NCBI GenBank assembly: GCA_024529925.1
Contig: JAFEUB010000725.1
Location: forward strand, 397,501-461,500
Source: Ophthalmolycus amberensis
Lineage: Eukaryota > Chordata > Actinopteri > Perciformes > Zoarcidae
DNA: 64,000 bases
Direction of reading: 5' to 3'
This document shows positions 1 to 12,100 of this stretch, in pieces. The position numbers and the translations under genes were made by a program. Every line of letters starts with the position of its first letter. Within the stretch, counting starts at the first letter, position 1. The notes beneath the pieces are model-generated. The model was not told the DNA's origin. It saw nothing but the letters and a program-made list of their open reading frames with translations, and did not search any database.

Positions 1-690
1 GATCCAAGACCAACTCTGGCGCGTGTCCTAACATGTTGTTTACCAAACAATAAGACGGTCCTCAGTGAACATCAGGTACAACCACAAAAAAAACAGGATG
101 TTTCTCTCATTTCATTCACATAATGATTCATTTTGACGTCGTTACTTCAATATTTCTGCTGTGCCATTACAACTGTCTGCGGCCAAAAGTGGCCACATGA
201 GAATTTCAGTGGAACATTCTTGAATGGATTTCATGAGCAACAGTCCCAGGATGGTCACCAACAGAGAAATAGACTGAACTGCCTCTGCCACGGTGAACAT
301 ACCAGCAAACCAGAACATTGATGTTGAACAATTATGAAAAGTCATTATGTTTAACATGTAATTTTTCTTAATAGAGAATTTAACATCTACGCATGGCAAC
401 AATGGCAAGATTGTGGTTGTGATGAAGGTCAGGTCAACAAACACTTGGTTCGGGTTTGGGAAAGGTGGGAACTCGAACAAAGCAAACATTTACTGTTGAT
501 CTTGGGGCGAGACCTTGGGGCAAATTGGATCAATATGAAGCAACCGGGTTGGTAACACTATTGGTTAATATAGTGATACAAATCCGACTTGTGGATTGAT
601 CTAATGCTGGGATCTACAATAGGCTGCTGGTTGATTCAAGCTCTATGTATGTGTGTCCACTGTACACTTTTAACATGCAAACTATTCCAG
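1..690. other. No recognised gene
   Basis: There is an open frame of 115 codons on the minus strand (142-489) with hydrophobic stretches. I do not recognise it and see no splice signals tying it to a gene. Confidence 0.3.
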
Positions 691-691
691 A

Positions 692-1900
692 AATACACAC
701 TTCCAAGTCAAGTCTCAAGTCTTTAAGCTACAGTCCAAGTCTCAAGTCTTTGAGGGGCAAGTCCAAGACAAGTCTCAAGTCTATCAGCTAGAGTCCGAGT
801 CAAGTCTTTAAGTTACAGTCCAAGTCAAGTCTCAAGTCTTTGAGGGGCAAGTCCAAGTCAAATCTCAAGCATCTGAGCTAGAGTCCGATTCAAGTCTTCT
901 TTCTGGAAGAGGTGGTGGAGAGGACACTGAAGAAACTATTATCCATATTGGATAACCCGGACCACCCTCTCCACCACCTCCTGCAGGGACAGCGGAGCAC
1001 TTTCCCCAACAGACTGATCCAGCTCCGCTGTCACAAGGACCGTTAGAGGAGAACATTCCTGCCCTCTATTAGACTGTACAATATATCACCTCTGGCCAAA
1101 TCAAACACAAGACTATAACACTGCTAACTGTTGTTTGCTGTTGGTGATCCTTGCACTACTGGTTTTTACCTAGTTGGTTAACTTATATCATTCTATTTTA
1201 TTGTATATACTGTGCATTTTTTATTTTCTTTAAATTTTATTCAAATTTTATTATATTCTGCTCTGTTATCTTATTGTATTGTATATATTGAGCATCTTTC
1301 ATCTTTCATATTTTTATGTTTACTCTGTAACTTTGCTTGCTGCTCCAAACAAATTTCCCCCTGGGGATGAATAAAGTATACATCTATCTATCTATCTATC
1401 TATCGATCTATCTATCTATCTATCTAAGTCTTTGAGCTAGAGTCCAAGTTAAGTCTCAAGTCTTCCAGCCTAGTCCAAATCTAGTCTAAAGTATTTAAGA
1501 TAGCATCCAAGTCAAATCTCAAAGTCTTTGAGGGGCAAGTACAAGTTAAGTCTAAGATCTCTTAGGGTTGTAATGAAAGTGCTATCATCTGCTATCTATG
1601 AGTACACAGTATCTGCATAGTTGTTTGGTATTATAGTCACTTAAAACAAGTTATGTCAATATGAAATTTGAAAAAACGAACTGTATTTTGACCTTTAAAA
1701 TTGATATAGACTCAGGGTAAAGGGGAGATATTGCTAACAAAACTAGGCATGCAATAATAACCGTAACCTATTTTCAATACCAGTTATTGTACAACCGTAT
1801 CATATTGTACATTGAGTCCAAGTCAAGCCTCAATACACTGTGTGTGACTTAAGTGTGATTTGAGTCCAAGTCCCAAGTCTAAGTCCCCATCTCTGTGCTA
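692..1900. repeat. Degenerate AAGTC-rich tandem repeat, interrupted
   Basis: Runs of AAGTCCAAGTCAAGTCTC and AAGTCTTTGAGGGGCAAGTC recur irregularly from 692 to about 890, again from 1427 to 1560, and weakly at 1815-1895. The central break is a LINE fragment. No coding capacity is seen. Confidence 0.6.
890..1426 (+). mobile_element. Rex1-like LINE, 3' fragment
   Basis: The plus strand at 930-1110 encodes the C-terminal segment of a fish LINE reverse transcriptase, including LLSILDNPDHPLHHLLQGQR and then a one-codon stop before FLPSIRLYN. It ends with the typical tail CCCCTGGGGATGAATAAAGT and a (CTAT)n run at 1383-1426. It is 5'-truncated, has an in-frame stop, and sits inside the AAGTC repeat. 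Confidence 0.8.
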
Positions 1901-2845
1901 TACTGTGGTAATGTTAACTTGTCAGGGAGTCACCAAAATATTCAAAGCATGCATATTCTGTAGTTTCAATAGTTTGATCCTGAAATCAACGAGCAGATAC
2001 AATATATGAACCACAAATCATTAGTGTTATCCCGCCTACTATATATAGTTATCATTATCAGCCTGAAGTGAAATTAGCGTGGTATTTAAGAATTTGGGTA
2101 AGTTCTTTTCATTAATGTAAACTGTACTGTTAACTATTAGGTAGCTTTCAGTTCATGGTTTGTGTTTAGCTAACATTAGCACTCGCCTAGCAACAATAAA
2201 AAATCAGATATAAAAATGGCAGTGCTGTGTGCCTCATGTTTTCCGTCTGCAAAGTCTGGTCAGGGCCTGAAGGCCTTTACACACCGGGGGGGTTGTGTTA
2301 TTTATTTGCACATCAATATTTTTTTTTGAACAGTTGTTTTTGTCAAAGGGAATACTTTTACACAAAATATGAATATTATGCAGCAAAAAGACGGTCAGGT
2401 TTTTTTCTTGCCTTTGCACAACGAATAAAGGCATGAACCAATCACTTTGTGTGGAACAGGTTGAGTTGCTCCTATATAAAACAATAACACAAAATTTCGA
2501 ACTTTGTTACTCCTTTCAACCTTGACAAATGCAGAGCATACCAGATCTTACCTTTCACAATAAAAGCTGGAGTCATATAATATTTGCAGGCGAGTATTTT
2601 GCATTTTTGTGTCGTGTATTCGTCACGCCCCCGGTGTGTAAAGGTCCTTAGTGTGCAGATGGTCGGTTGATTGGGGGAAATAGTTAGAGGCTCAAACACT
2701 ACAAGAATAAACAGACAATATCGTGCCCCATACATTTCCTGTGTGGTACATGGTAAGTTTTTTTACTTGACTGGGTTCTTTACCACAGAGGAATGTTGAT
2801 TAGCATGATCACATATATAATTCTACATACAACATCTTATTATAC
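1901..2845. other. No recognised gene
   Basis: AT-rich sequence downstream of edn3. Short open frames on both strands near 2230-2740 overlap each other and have no recognisable domains. Confidence 0.3.
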
Positions 2846-2848
2846 ACC

Positions 2849-2854
2849 TTTATT
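2849..2854 (-). terminator. Candidate edn3 polyadenylation signal
   Basis: AATAAA on the minus strand lies about 220 bases past the predicted edn3 stop codon. It is the nearest canonical signal in the right orientation. Confidence 0.4.
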
Positions 2855-3072
2855 GTACATATACATATTGTACGAAAATATAATTTAGAGCCTATATATA
2901 TTGAAACACATTTCATATTCACAACACTTGGATACAGCTTAATAAAGGTCCCTTTACCTCCAAAAATAAAATTATATATTGGACGTTTCAGTGACTGCGA
3001 CAAGTTGTGAATTCTTAAAACATTACATTCTTTAACAGCATGCGAGGTGGTGGAGTCGGATGGCAGACGCTC

Positions 3073-3168
3073 TTAAAGTGGCCTCCACATCACGCGGCAT
3101 GGACACGTGTGAGCTCTACCAAAGTCTTTCATGGTGGACACAAGTGGGCCATGTGAACCATTCCTCAG
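3073..3168 (-). CDS. edn3: Predicted edn3 terminal coding exon 5
   Basis: The acceptor is TTTTTCATTATTCGGTCACAG, followed in phase 0 by 31 codons and TAA at 3073-3075. The end reads AHTCPC, recalling the TCPRC near the human EDN3 C-terminus. Its phase matches exon 4. This C-terminal tail evolves fast, so the homology is weak support. Confidence 0.5.
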   Translation of the reverse strand: MRNGSHGPLVSTMKDFGRAHTCPCRVMWRPL

Positions 3169-6100
3169 CTGTGACCGAATAATGAAAAACACTGTCCACA
3201 CCTGCTGAGCAGACACAGGCTGTTTTTGTGCAAGCAGCTTTGCGGTTATACATCCGTCGGTCTGGTGACCAGGCACTGAGCAATAAAGGGATGCCTTTTG
3301 TAAAAGACAAGTCATGTACATTTTCTAGATCAAGAGCACGTCACTTATACGTCCATTTCAGGCCCACTGCGCAGAGACGCTGTCCTCTGGTCTTTCTTCG
3401 GCGCTGCTAGGAAAAAAACACAGACACTTCAGGCCATGTCTGATCAGGTGCTGCTGGTTTAGTCATAGTTCAAAGAACATAAACCAAAGGAACAACCTTT
3501 ATCCAATTTTGAAAGTATTTGAATTTAGTTAAACCAATGGTTGGGGTTAGTTTTGTAGCGTTGTTGCTGGTAGCAGATTTAATAAATAATAATAAAACAA
3601 TATCTAGATATGTAACAATTATAATTAATTAAATTATGATTAATTAACCCATTCATTAGTACAAAAGAATGACGGCAGTCAGCTTACGCTGTAAGCCACC
3701 ATTAACATAATTTAATAGAAGATTCAACCAATTCAATCAGGGCTGCTAGAGTACAGGACTCAAGGTGCACAGGGGTCTATTATTTCATATACATACAAAT
3801 CAAATGATTAAAGTCTTCATAAATGAAATATTTATTTGACTAACTACATAACTAAACCACTAAACAGAAAATAAATGAATAAACAATACAAATAAACAAT
3901 ACAAATAAACAAAATGAATGGAATGAAGAATATGATGAACAGTACAATGAATAACAATGAACTACAACTAAAAGAAAAGGATTGCATGTGAGCAGGTAGA
4001 ATCTGTGACTCAAATCAGTAATTGATGTCTATTAATTAAATCTGACGTTTATACCTGACATTTTACCAAACATGTACCGGTATGCACCGTTCAGCAGCTG
4101 AGAGTTTGAGAAGCACCAGCAAAGATTGTGAAGCGCCTTTATATCAGTTTGATTTAAATTGAATTTAGATCATGAGGCCTAAGATACTTCTATCTAACAT
4201 TATTTTATTTGGTCTCGGAACATCAAACTCGTTTACATCTGGGATGGTATTGGAGACCACCCTTCAGCTTCCACGTCGACAGTCCAAGAGGTGTAGACGA
4301 GAGAAAGAAGAGCTTTCTTGAGAAAGGGGGTGCAGCTTTATGCAAAACACTCTCATCTGGATTATTTTATTCAACCTCATACTTTACAGATTAATACTAG
4401 TTACTTACAGATTCCTTTTAATTCTTCTTTATTTGAACTCGGTGCTAGCTCAGCTGCAACATGATGTCAAATAGTTTGATACGAATCGCTGAATTAAACC
4501 TGATCAAATAAAGATTGAATGAATCAAAAAATGATACGACAAGACCTCCCCGCTTCTGTTGGTCTGAGAGATGTGGATTATATCACAGTTGCAGGCAGAC
4601 AGCTTGTTATCCCTAACTATGACTAACCTTTATAGACTCAGATGTTTTAATCCATATACAGCGGATAAAATAAGTATTGAACATGTCACCATTTTTCTCA
4701 GTAAATATATTTCTAAAGGTGCTATTGACATGACATTTTCACCAGATGTCGGTAACAACCCAAGTAATCATACATACAAAGAAATCCTAACAAATATGTT
4801 CAGAAATTAAGTTATTTGTAATAAAATGGAATGACACAGGGAAAAAGTATTGAACACGTTTGCTGAAATTTAGTTAATACTTCGTACAAAAGCCTTTGCT
4901 GGTAATGACAGCTTCCTGTTTGGAGAAACTAGGCGCATGCATTGCTCAGGTGTGGTTTTGGTCCATTCTTCCACACAAACATTCTTCAAATCTTCAAGGT
5001 TCCGTGGGCCTCTTCTGTGAACTCTGATCTTTTGTTCTTTCATCGAATCATAGATCATAGATCATAGATCAAATCATAGATTTTCTATTGGATTCAAGTC
5101 AGCTGATCATCTGGGCCATTCTAGCAGCTTCATTTTATTTCTCTGAAACCAGTTGAGAGTTTTCTTGGCTGTGTGTTTGGGATCATTGTCTTGCTGAAAT
5201 GTCCACCCTCGTTTCATCTTCATCATCCTGGTAGATGGGAGCAGATTTTTATCAAGAACATTTTTCCATTCATCCTTCCTTCAATTATATGAAGTTTGCC
5301 AGTGCATTCTGCTGAGAAACAGCCCCACACATGATGTTCCCACCTCCAAACTTCACTGTTGGTTTGGTGTTTTTGGGGTGATGTGCAGTGCCATTTGACC
5401 TCCAAACATGGTGTGTATTATAGCATCCGAAGAGTTCAATTTTGGTCTCATCTGACCAGACTCTATTCTCCGTATATTTCACAGGCTTGTCTAAATGTTG
5501 TGCAGCAAACTTTAAACGAGCTTCAACATGCTTTTTCTTCAGCAATGGAGTCTTGCGTGGTGAACGTGCATACAGGCTACGGCGGTTGAGTGGATTACTT
5601 GTTGGACCTGCTAATTCCAGGTCTTTCTGAAGCTCTCCACAAGTGCTCCTTGGCTCTTGGACAACTCTTCTGATAATTCTTTTCACTCCTCTGTCAGAAA
5701 TCTTGCGAGGAGAACCTGGTCGTGGCCGGTTTATGGTTAAATGATGTTCTTTCCACTCCTGGATTATGGCCCCAACAGTGCTCAATTGGTTTCAGAGAAA
5801 TAAAATAAAGCTGCTAGAATGGCCCAGCCAATCACCTGACTTGAATCCAATAGAAAATCGATGGAAAGAACTAAAGATCAGAGTTCATAGAAGAGGCCCA
5901 CGAAACCTTGAAGATTTGAAGACTGTTTGTGTGGAAGAATGGACCAAAATCACACCTGAGCAATGCATGCGACTTGAAGCCGTCATTACCAGCGAAGGCT
6001 CTTGTACGAAGTATTAAACCAATTTCAGTAAGCGTGTTCAATACTATTCAATTCAATGGATTACTTGGGTTGTTACCGACATCTGGTGAATTTCATGTCA

Positions 6101-9100
6101 ATAGCACCTTTAGAAATATATTTACTGAGAACAATGGTGACGTGTTCAATACTTATTTTACCCGCTGTATATAGATATAATACAGGGACCTACTAAGACT
6201 AGGACTAACATATCAAGGAAACGTTTATTTGAGTTGTGTATGATAATTGGATGTGTCCTCAGGAATGTGGTTGATCTTAAGCGCACAGATGGGGTCACAT
6301 AACATGGTAGACTCAGTCTTAACAGTCTAAGTGTTAAACGTGACCCCAACTCCATCCAGGCACAGAGACACATAGAGAGTCTCACCACTTAGTGAGCTAT
6401 GGAGGGCGAGAGACCAGTTCCTGCCAGAAGTTCATGCGTTCAGATTGTGTCATAGACATTTCAGTTTGATAAACTCTCCTCGGATGTCCGCTACACTTTT
6501 AACATAAAATGAAAGGATAGGGTCAGATTTGTTCATATCCGTCTTTATAGAACACTGTCATGCCCATTATACACTGAGAGTCATTGGCCGAGGACTGTCC
6601 CCATCTGTTATATTGGAGCTGGATTAGTCGGGGAACACAGGAGACAGGAGAGATGATTAGTGTCCAGCAACTATCCGTATTGTTTAAAGATGGACTTGAA
6701 AAACTTGGAACCCATCCTCTCACTGCTATTGGAGGATAAACATTGTTACCAGCAGGTAAATATATATGATTTACGCCCGGGGCCACACTGCCTGCATGGG
6801 CAGCACGTGTGCATTGCCGAAACTTTTGACAGTAGACTGGCCATCACACCAGCGACATTACTACAGTTCCAATGTGTACATCTGTAGAATATGTCCTAGA
6901 CATGAAAGATTATTTCTTTTTCAAAATAAAAAAGCACTGTAACGTTTGTTTTCAATGGACAGAACCCCTTCATTTGATTACACAAGGCTTTTATTCTGAA
7001 ATAGTTGCAGGACACTGTAGTGGAAAATGCAGTGACTTGCACGACATTAATAGAGTACCGGCTTTTAATTGTGGATTATTATTATTAATTATGATGTATT
7101 TTATATACACTGCCATTCAAAAGTTTGGGGTCACTTAGAAATGTCGTTGTTTTCCCTGAAAACATACATGAAATGAGTTTAAATAGGAAGAAATGTCATT
7201 GACAAAGTTATAAATAATGATTTTTAATTGAAATAATACTTTCAAACTTTTCTTTCATCAAAGAATCCTCCATTTGCAGCAATTACAGCCTTGCAGACCT
7301 GTGGCTTTCTAGCTGTCAATTTGTTAAAGTAATGTGAAGAGATTTCTCCCCATGCTTCCTGAAGCACCTTCCACAAGTGGGATTGGCTTGATGGGCACCT
7401 CTTGCTGCTCCCACAACAACTCAACAGGGCTGAGATCCGGTGACTGCGCCAATCCATGACAGACAGAATACTAGCCGACTGCTTCTTTGCTAAACAGTTC
7501 TTACATAGTTTGGAGCTGTGCTTTGGGTCATTGTCCTGTTGTAGAAGGAAATTGGTTCTTTGTTTCTGGCTATTTTCAGCCTGTAATGGAACACACAACT
7601 GCTGATGCTCCAAATACTCAACTAGTCCAAAGAAGGCCAGATGTGTTGCTTCTTTAATCAGCACAACAGTTTCAAGGGTTTTCTGATGATTGGTTATTTT
7701 GTTGAAATGATCAACTTGCATTAGCAAACACAGCTTGTCATTGGAAGACAGGATGGGCCTCTGTACGCCTATGTAGATATTTCATCAAAGATCAGCTGTT
7801 TACAGCTACAGTAGTCATTTACAACATTAACAATGTCTACACAATATTTCTGATCAATTTGATGTTATTTTAATGGACAAAACATGTGCTTTTCTTTCAA
7901 AAACAAGGGAATTTCTAAGTGACTGCAAACTTTTGAACGGCAGTGTATATATAATGTATTATAGCAATGTGGACACCACACGCGGGCAAGCTACAGCAGT
8001 TCAGCGAGGGAGCCGCTGTACGCTGCTCACGCATGCGGTGTGGCCCGGGCACCAGCATGCCAATTCCATGTGTGTTTTCAACAAGTGTTAACTGGTTGAG
8101 GACACATGTCCCCTGTTGGTATCGCCTATAAAGAACAAAGACTTGTGAACATTGCATGTTTTTCTCCCCCCCCCCCCGTGGTAGACTTACCTGTCCAAGC
8201 AGAAGCGGCTGCAGTGAGAGTCGGTCTGCTGTGTGCACACACAGCGCTGGGCCACCTCCCCCCTCCGCCGCTGCTCAGCCTCAGTGGAGCGTCTCCCACG
8301 CAGGGAGCCCTGGTAACTGGACATACCGTATGGTACAGTGTGCCTACAAAAAGACACACAGTGCGCTGAGTGACCAGACAGATAGGGAACCCTGTACATT
8401 AGACTGACTACAGACGACAGTTTCTAACAGGCTTATAATGTTTCACACAGCGTCAGAGAAACAAATGGAACTCTATGATGATTTTAGAGGCTTCTGTCAG
8501 TGGTAGACAGTTTTATACTGGACTCATTATATTGACAGTTGTTTCTAATAGTTGGTCCTCCACCATTGGGACAGAATATAGGAAACACCATTCCTAATAA
8601 TGCAGTCCAGTACAACAAAACAACCGACTGCAACATCCAACTTAACTACTAAAATATTAAAATAGTTTCTACAACTATTTAGCATAAGTTTTGCAATGAT
8701 GATTTAATTGTTGGATCGTATAGAGTGTAAAGGTGTACCTACTAAACTAAAGTCAGTGTGTTTTGAATTCAATACATGTTTGAAAGTAATCGCTAGTAAA
8801 AGAAAAGTTAAAGTACAAGTTCAAAGTTTGAAAACTATTTGAACTCATAATTCATGTAATATGATGCCGGTAAAGTAATACGTGTCTATTTCAAAAACCC
8901 CACAACAACACCGACTAACATCTGGCTTTTGTCTTGGTTGTAAAACACACTTCATTCAAACGACAGAAACAATACAACTCATCAAAACCATCTCCGTCTC
9001 CACCACAACATTTTTACTGTTTACTAACCCGGTTTCCGGTGCATCCATGACATAAAATGTGACACACCAGGGGAAAAAAGAGCAAGGCCAGTTCAGCAGG

Positions 9101-12100
9101 CCCCGGGAGAGAGTCTAACCTGTGAGCCTGTTGTTAGAGGGTTTACATGCGTTTAAAAATAAAACACGTATACATGCTGCTTTCGGTGGGAAAGTGGAAT
9201 ATCAGCCCCACTGTGATTTAGGCTGATTTGAACAAAAAGTAAGGCATGAGCAAGGCTCTGTTCTACTGTACATGAGCATTATGGTACAGGATATTGGAGG
9301 ATTGCTTGGCATGTGTAAAATCGAGATTACTGCCTATGCTTTGAGGCCACTTATGGGTAGTGTAACATATGCATCTCAGGTCTATATATATTTGTATCTA
9401 TCTGCCTCTCTATCTTTTTTGGGACAATAATGTCATACATACAACTTTCTTCAGAGGTGAAACTGAATTTAAGTGCAGCCAAATGTTGGTAATAATTCCT
9501 CATTGTGCAATAAAAGTGTTAACATGCACAACTAGGGCAGGTAGAGTAGGTCAAAGCTGGACAGACCATGAGCTATTCTAGTCTGGGTAATAATGGTACC
9601 ATTCCCTTTTTTTCTCTTCAAAATAAGTATCTTGACAACTACCTACTGGGTTGGCTGGAATACTTTTCCTCTGCGTCTTTTCCCCCATTGGACTTGTGGA
9701 TGCTGCCACGTTTCCAGGTCTCAGCAGGTAGCTTGGTGAGCACAGGGAGGAGTGATGCTTTGCTGCTCTCACAGCATGCATGTGGTGAGCTGCTCACATT
9801 GACTCTGCCCTTAAGTCTTGTTATTTTCTCTCCACATGGCTGTAAATTGTTATGAAGAACAAGCTAACCAAAATGAAAAAAAGTGAACATCACAGTCAAC
9901 TAAAACCACATGGCACCACCTGCTACCTTTGGAGTGCAGCAGTGGTTCTCTTGAACAACCTGGGCAATCAAACCCTGATGGTGTTGGAGGATCTTCAGGC
10001 GAACCCAGAACACCTCGTCAGTGGCGAAGGCAGAAATCACAGCGAGGGTGGGCGCAGAGAACATCCGGTAAATGGACTTTATAGCGCCTTTCTAGTCCTC
10101 CGCTTTGATGCTACATGTCATTCTACCATTCATGCACTGATGGCAGGGGCTACCATGCAAGGTACCACCTGCACATCAGGACTAACTAACCCATTCATAC
10201 ACCGCGCGCACAGCCTACGGGAGCAATTTGGGGTTAAGTGTCTTCCACGGATCGAAGCGCCGATCTACCTCTGAGCCACAGTGGCCCGACCAGTTGGATC
10301 CAGCCCATCCAAGACCAACACATATGACATATGAGAAACGCATATGTTGACCAAAAAACGACTATATTACGACTATACTTGCCTGAATGCACCACAGTTT
10401 AATCATACAAGCCTGACACGTCATCATCAGAGGTAACGTTAGGCAACAACATGAACATCAACAACGTCTCACAGCCTGGCACAGCGGCCACATATTCACA
10501 CACACAGCTGACAGACGCAACAGCATCATTAATCAAGTGTATGGACAGAGGTTCACCGGCACCAACATGCCCAGTAACGTTAAAAATCACTCTTTAACAC
10601 AGTGGCCACATAAATCACATAGATGGGAGCATACATCAGCATAACACATCAGCATAAAACATCAGCATCCATCCATTATCCGTAACCTCTTATCATATTC
10701 AGGGTTGCAGAGGGGCTGGAGGCGATCCCAGCTGTCATTGGGTGAAGACTACTCCCTGGACAGGTCGCCAGACTATCGCAAGGCACCCATTAAACAATGT
10801 ATTGAAATAGGCCACTACAGTCCTTACATTATAGATTGGCTTATTTTTAATGATTACAGCAGAAGACAAGGGGGCTTGACGTTGAACACGGATATGATTT
10901 CATCATAGTTTCCTTCAAAGGAGAGCAGGATCAAAGAGTTCAGTCCGTATGATGACCTGATGACAGTTTTTATCCGACTGACAGTTGGAAAGAGTCTTTC
11001 AACAGTACAGCAGCTTGTTACGGGGAACGTTTGGGTGACCAGGGGCCACATGTCTTTATTATTTGTTGAGGAGAAACCAGCGCAGGAGTCGATCTTGGTA
11101 GAGACTGATGAATGAACTTGAGCAAAAAACATGTTACAAATTGCATTAGGGATTTGAGGCCACTATCAAATAACCTTGTTGTAATTACTGTTAACATATG
11201 ACATTGGTAGTGGCAAACCCCTGACAAGTGAAATGTTATTTGTACTATCCCTCTAATTGCCTTCACTTATTACTCTGAAAAGGAATAAGCTCATACAGAG
11301 AAAGGATGGATCAGATTATATTGCCATGTGTGCCTGCGGACCAAATGGTATTGAGCAAAAGAATGCAATGTGCTCTTCTCACAGTTTGTAGTCTCTTTTG
11401 AACGCACTGCAAAAAGTGCTCCCCTTTCAGGAGATTGAAGGATTTTGAGGCAGGTTCTAAAAGGATTTGGCTTTGTTTAGCCAGTATCTGTTTAAGCATG
11501 ACCGTTTATCCTGGAGTCCTCCCGTTGGAGGACAACATTTTGCACACTGATATAGAGATATCTGACTTTGTACTTGGCTTGCATATATCAATCATATATT
11601 TTTTTCCCGATCACAATTGTTGTAACTTAACTCTGGAGGAGCTTTCTAAAGAGAAAATAACCCTGCTGATGATATCAAAGTGTTGCAGAAACTACTCATC
11701 TTGGACAGACAGTACCATTTTTCAACCTCAACTTAACAGTAAATGGTTTCTAGCAATCATTTGCCAAAGGGAAACTGCAAACGAGGTAAATGAGAAACGG
11801 CACGACCTTTTCTGACACTCTGTCTTTCTGTCCGGAGGGCAAACCCGACACCACCTTGCTGTGATTTATTTAGTGAAGCTGCACCAAGAGCAGCATCAAT
11901 CACATTTAATGATTTGTGATCACCAGCTGCTGATAAGCTACACATCTGAAGGCATTTCTGCATCGGACTCTTACGTCTGATCTTTACTTTTCAACTTGAG
12001 GTGGAGGTCAAAGGCCAGACACACCCAACCAACATCAAAGAACTGGCGACGCTAAAGGCAGACTGTCAAACAACGGCCAAACAGGACGTACGTTCTGCAT

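Noticed and set aside
142..489. 115-codon minus-strand frame with hydrophobic stretches
   Set aside because: No domain recognised and no splice or start context supporting a gene; AT-rich DNA gives such frames by chance.
9852..10274. 140-codon plus-strand frame
   Set aside because: Its second half is a known type of dispersed fish repeat and the first half has no domain.
11435..11815. 126-codon plus-strand frame in edn3 intron 2
   Set aside because: No recognisable domain, repeat end or splice context.
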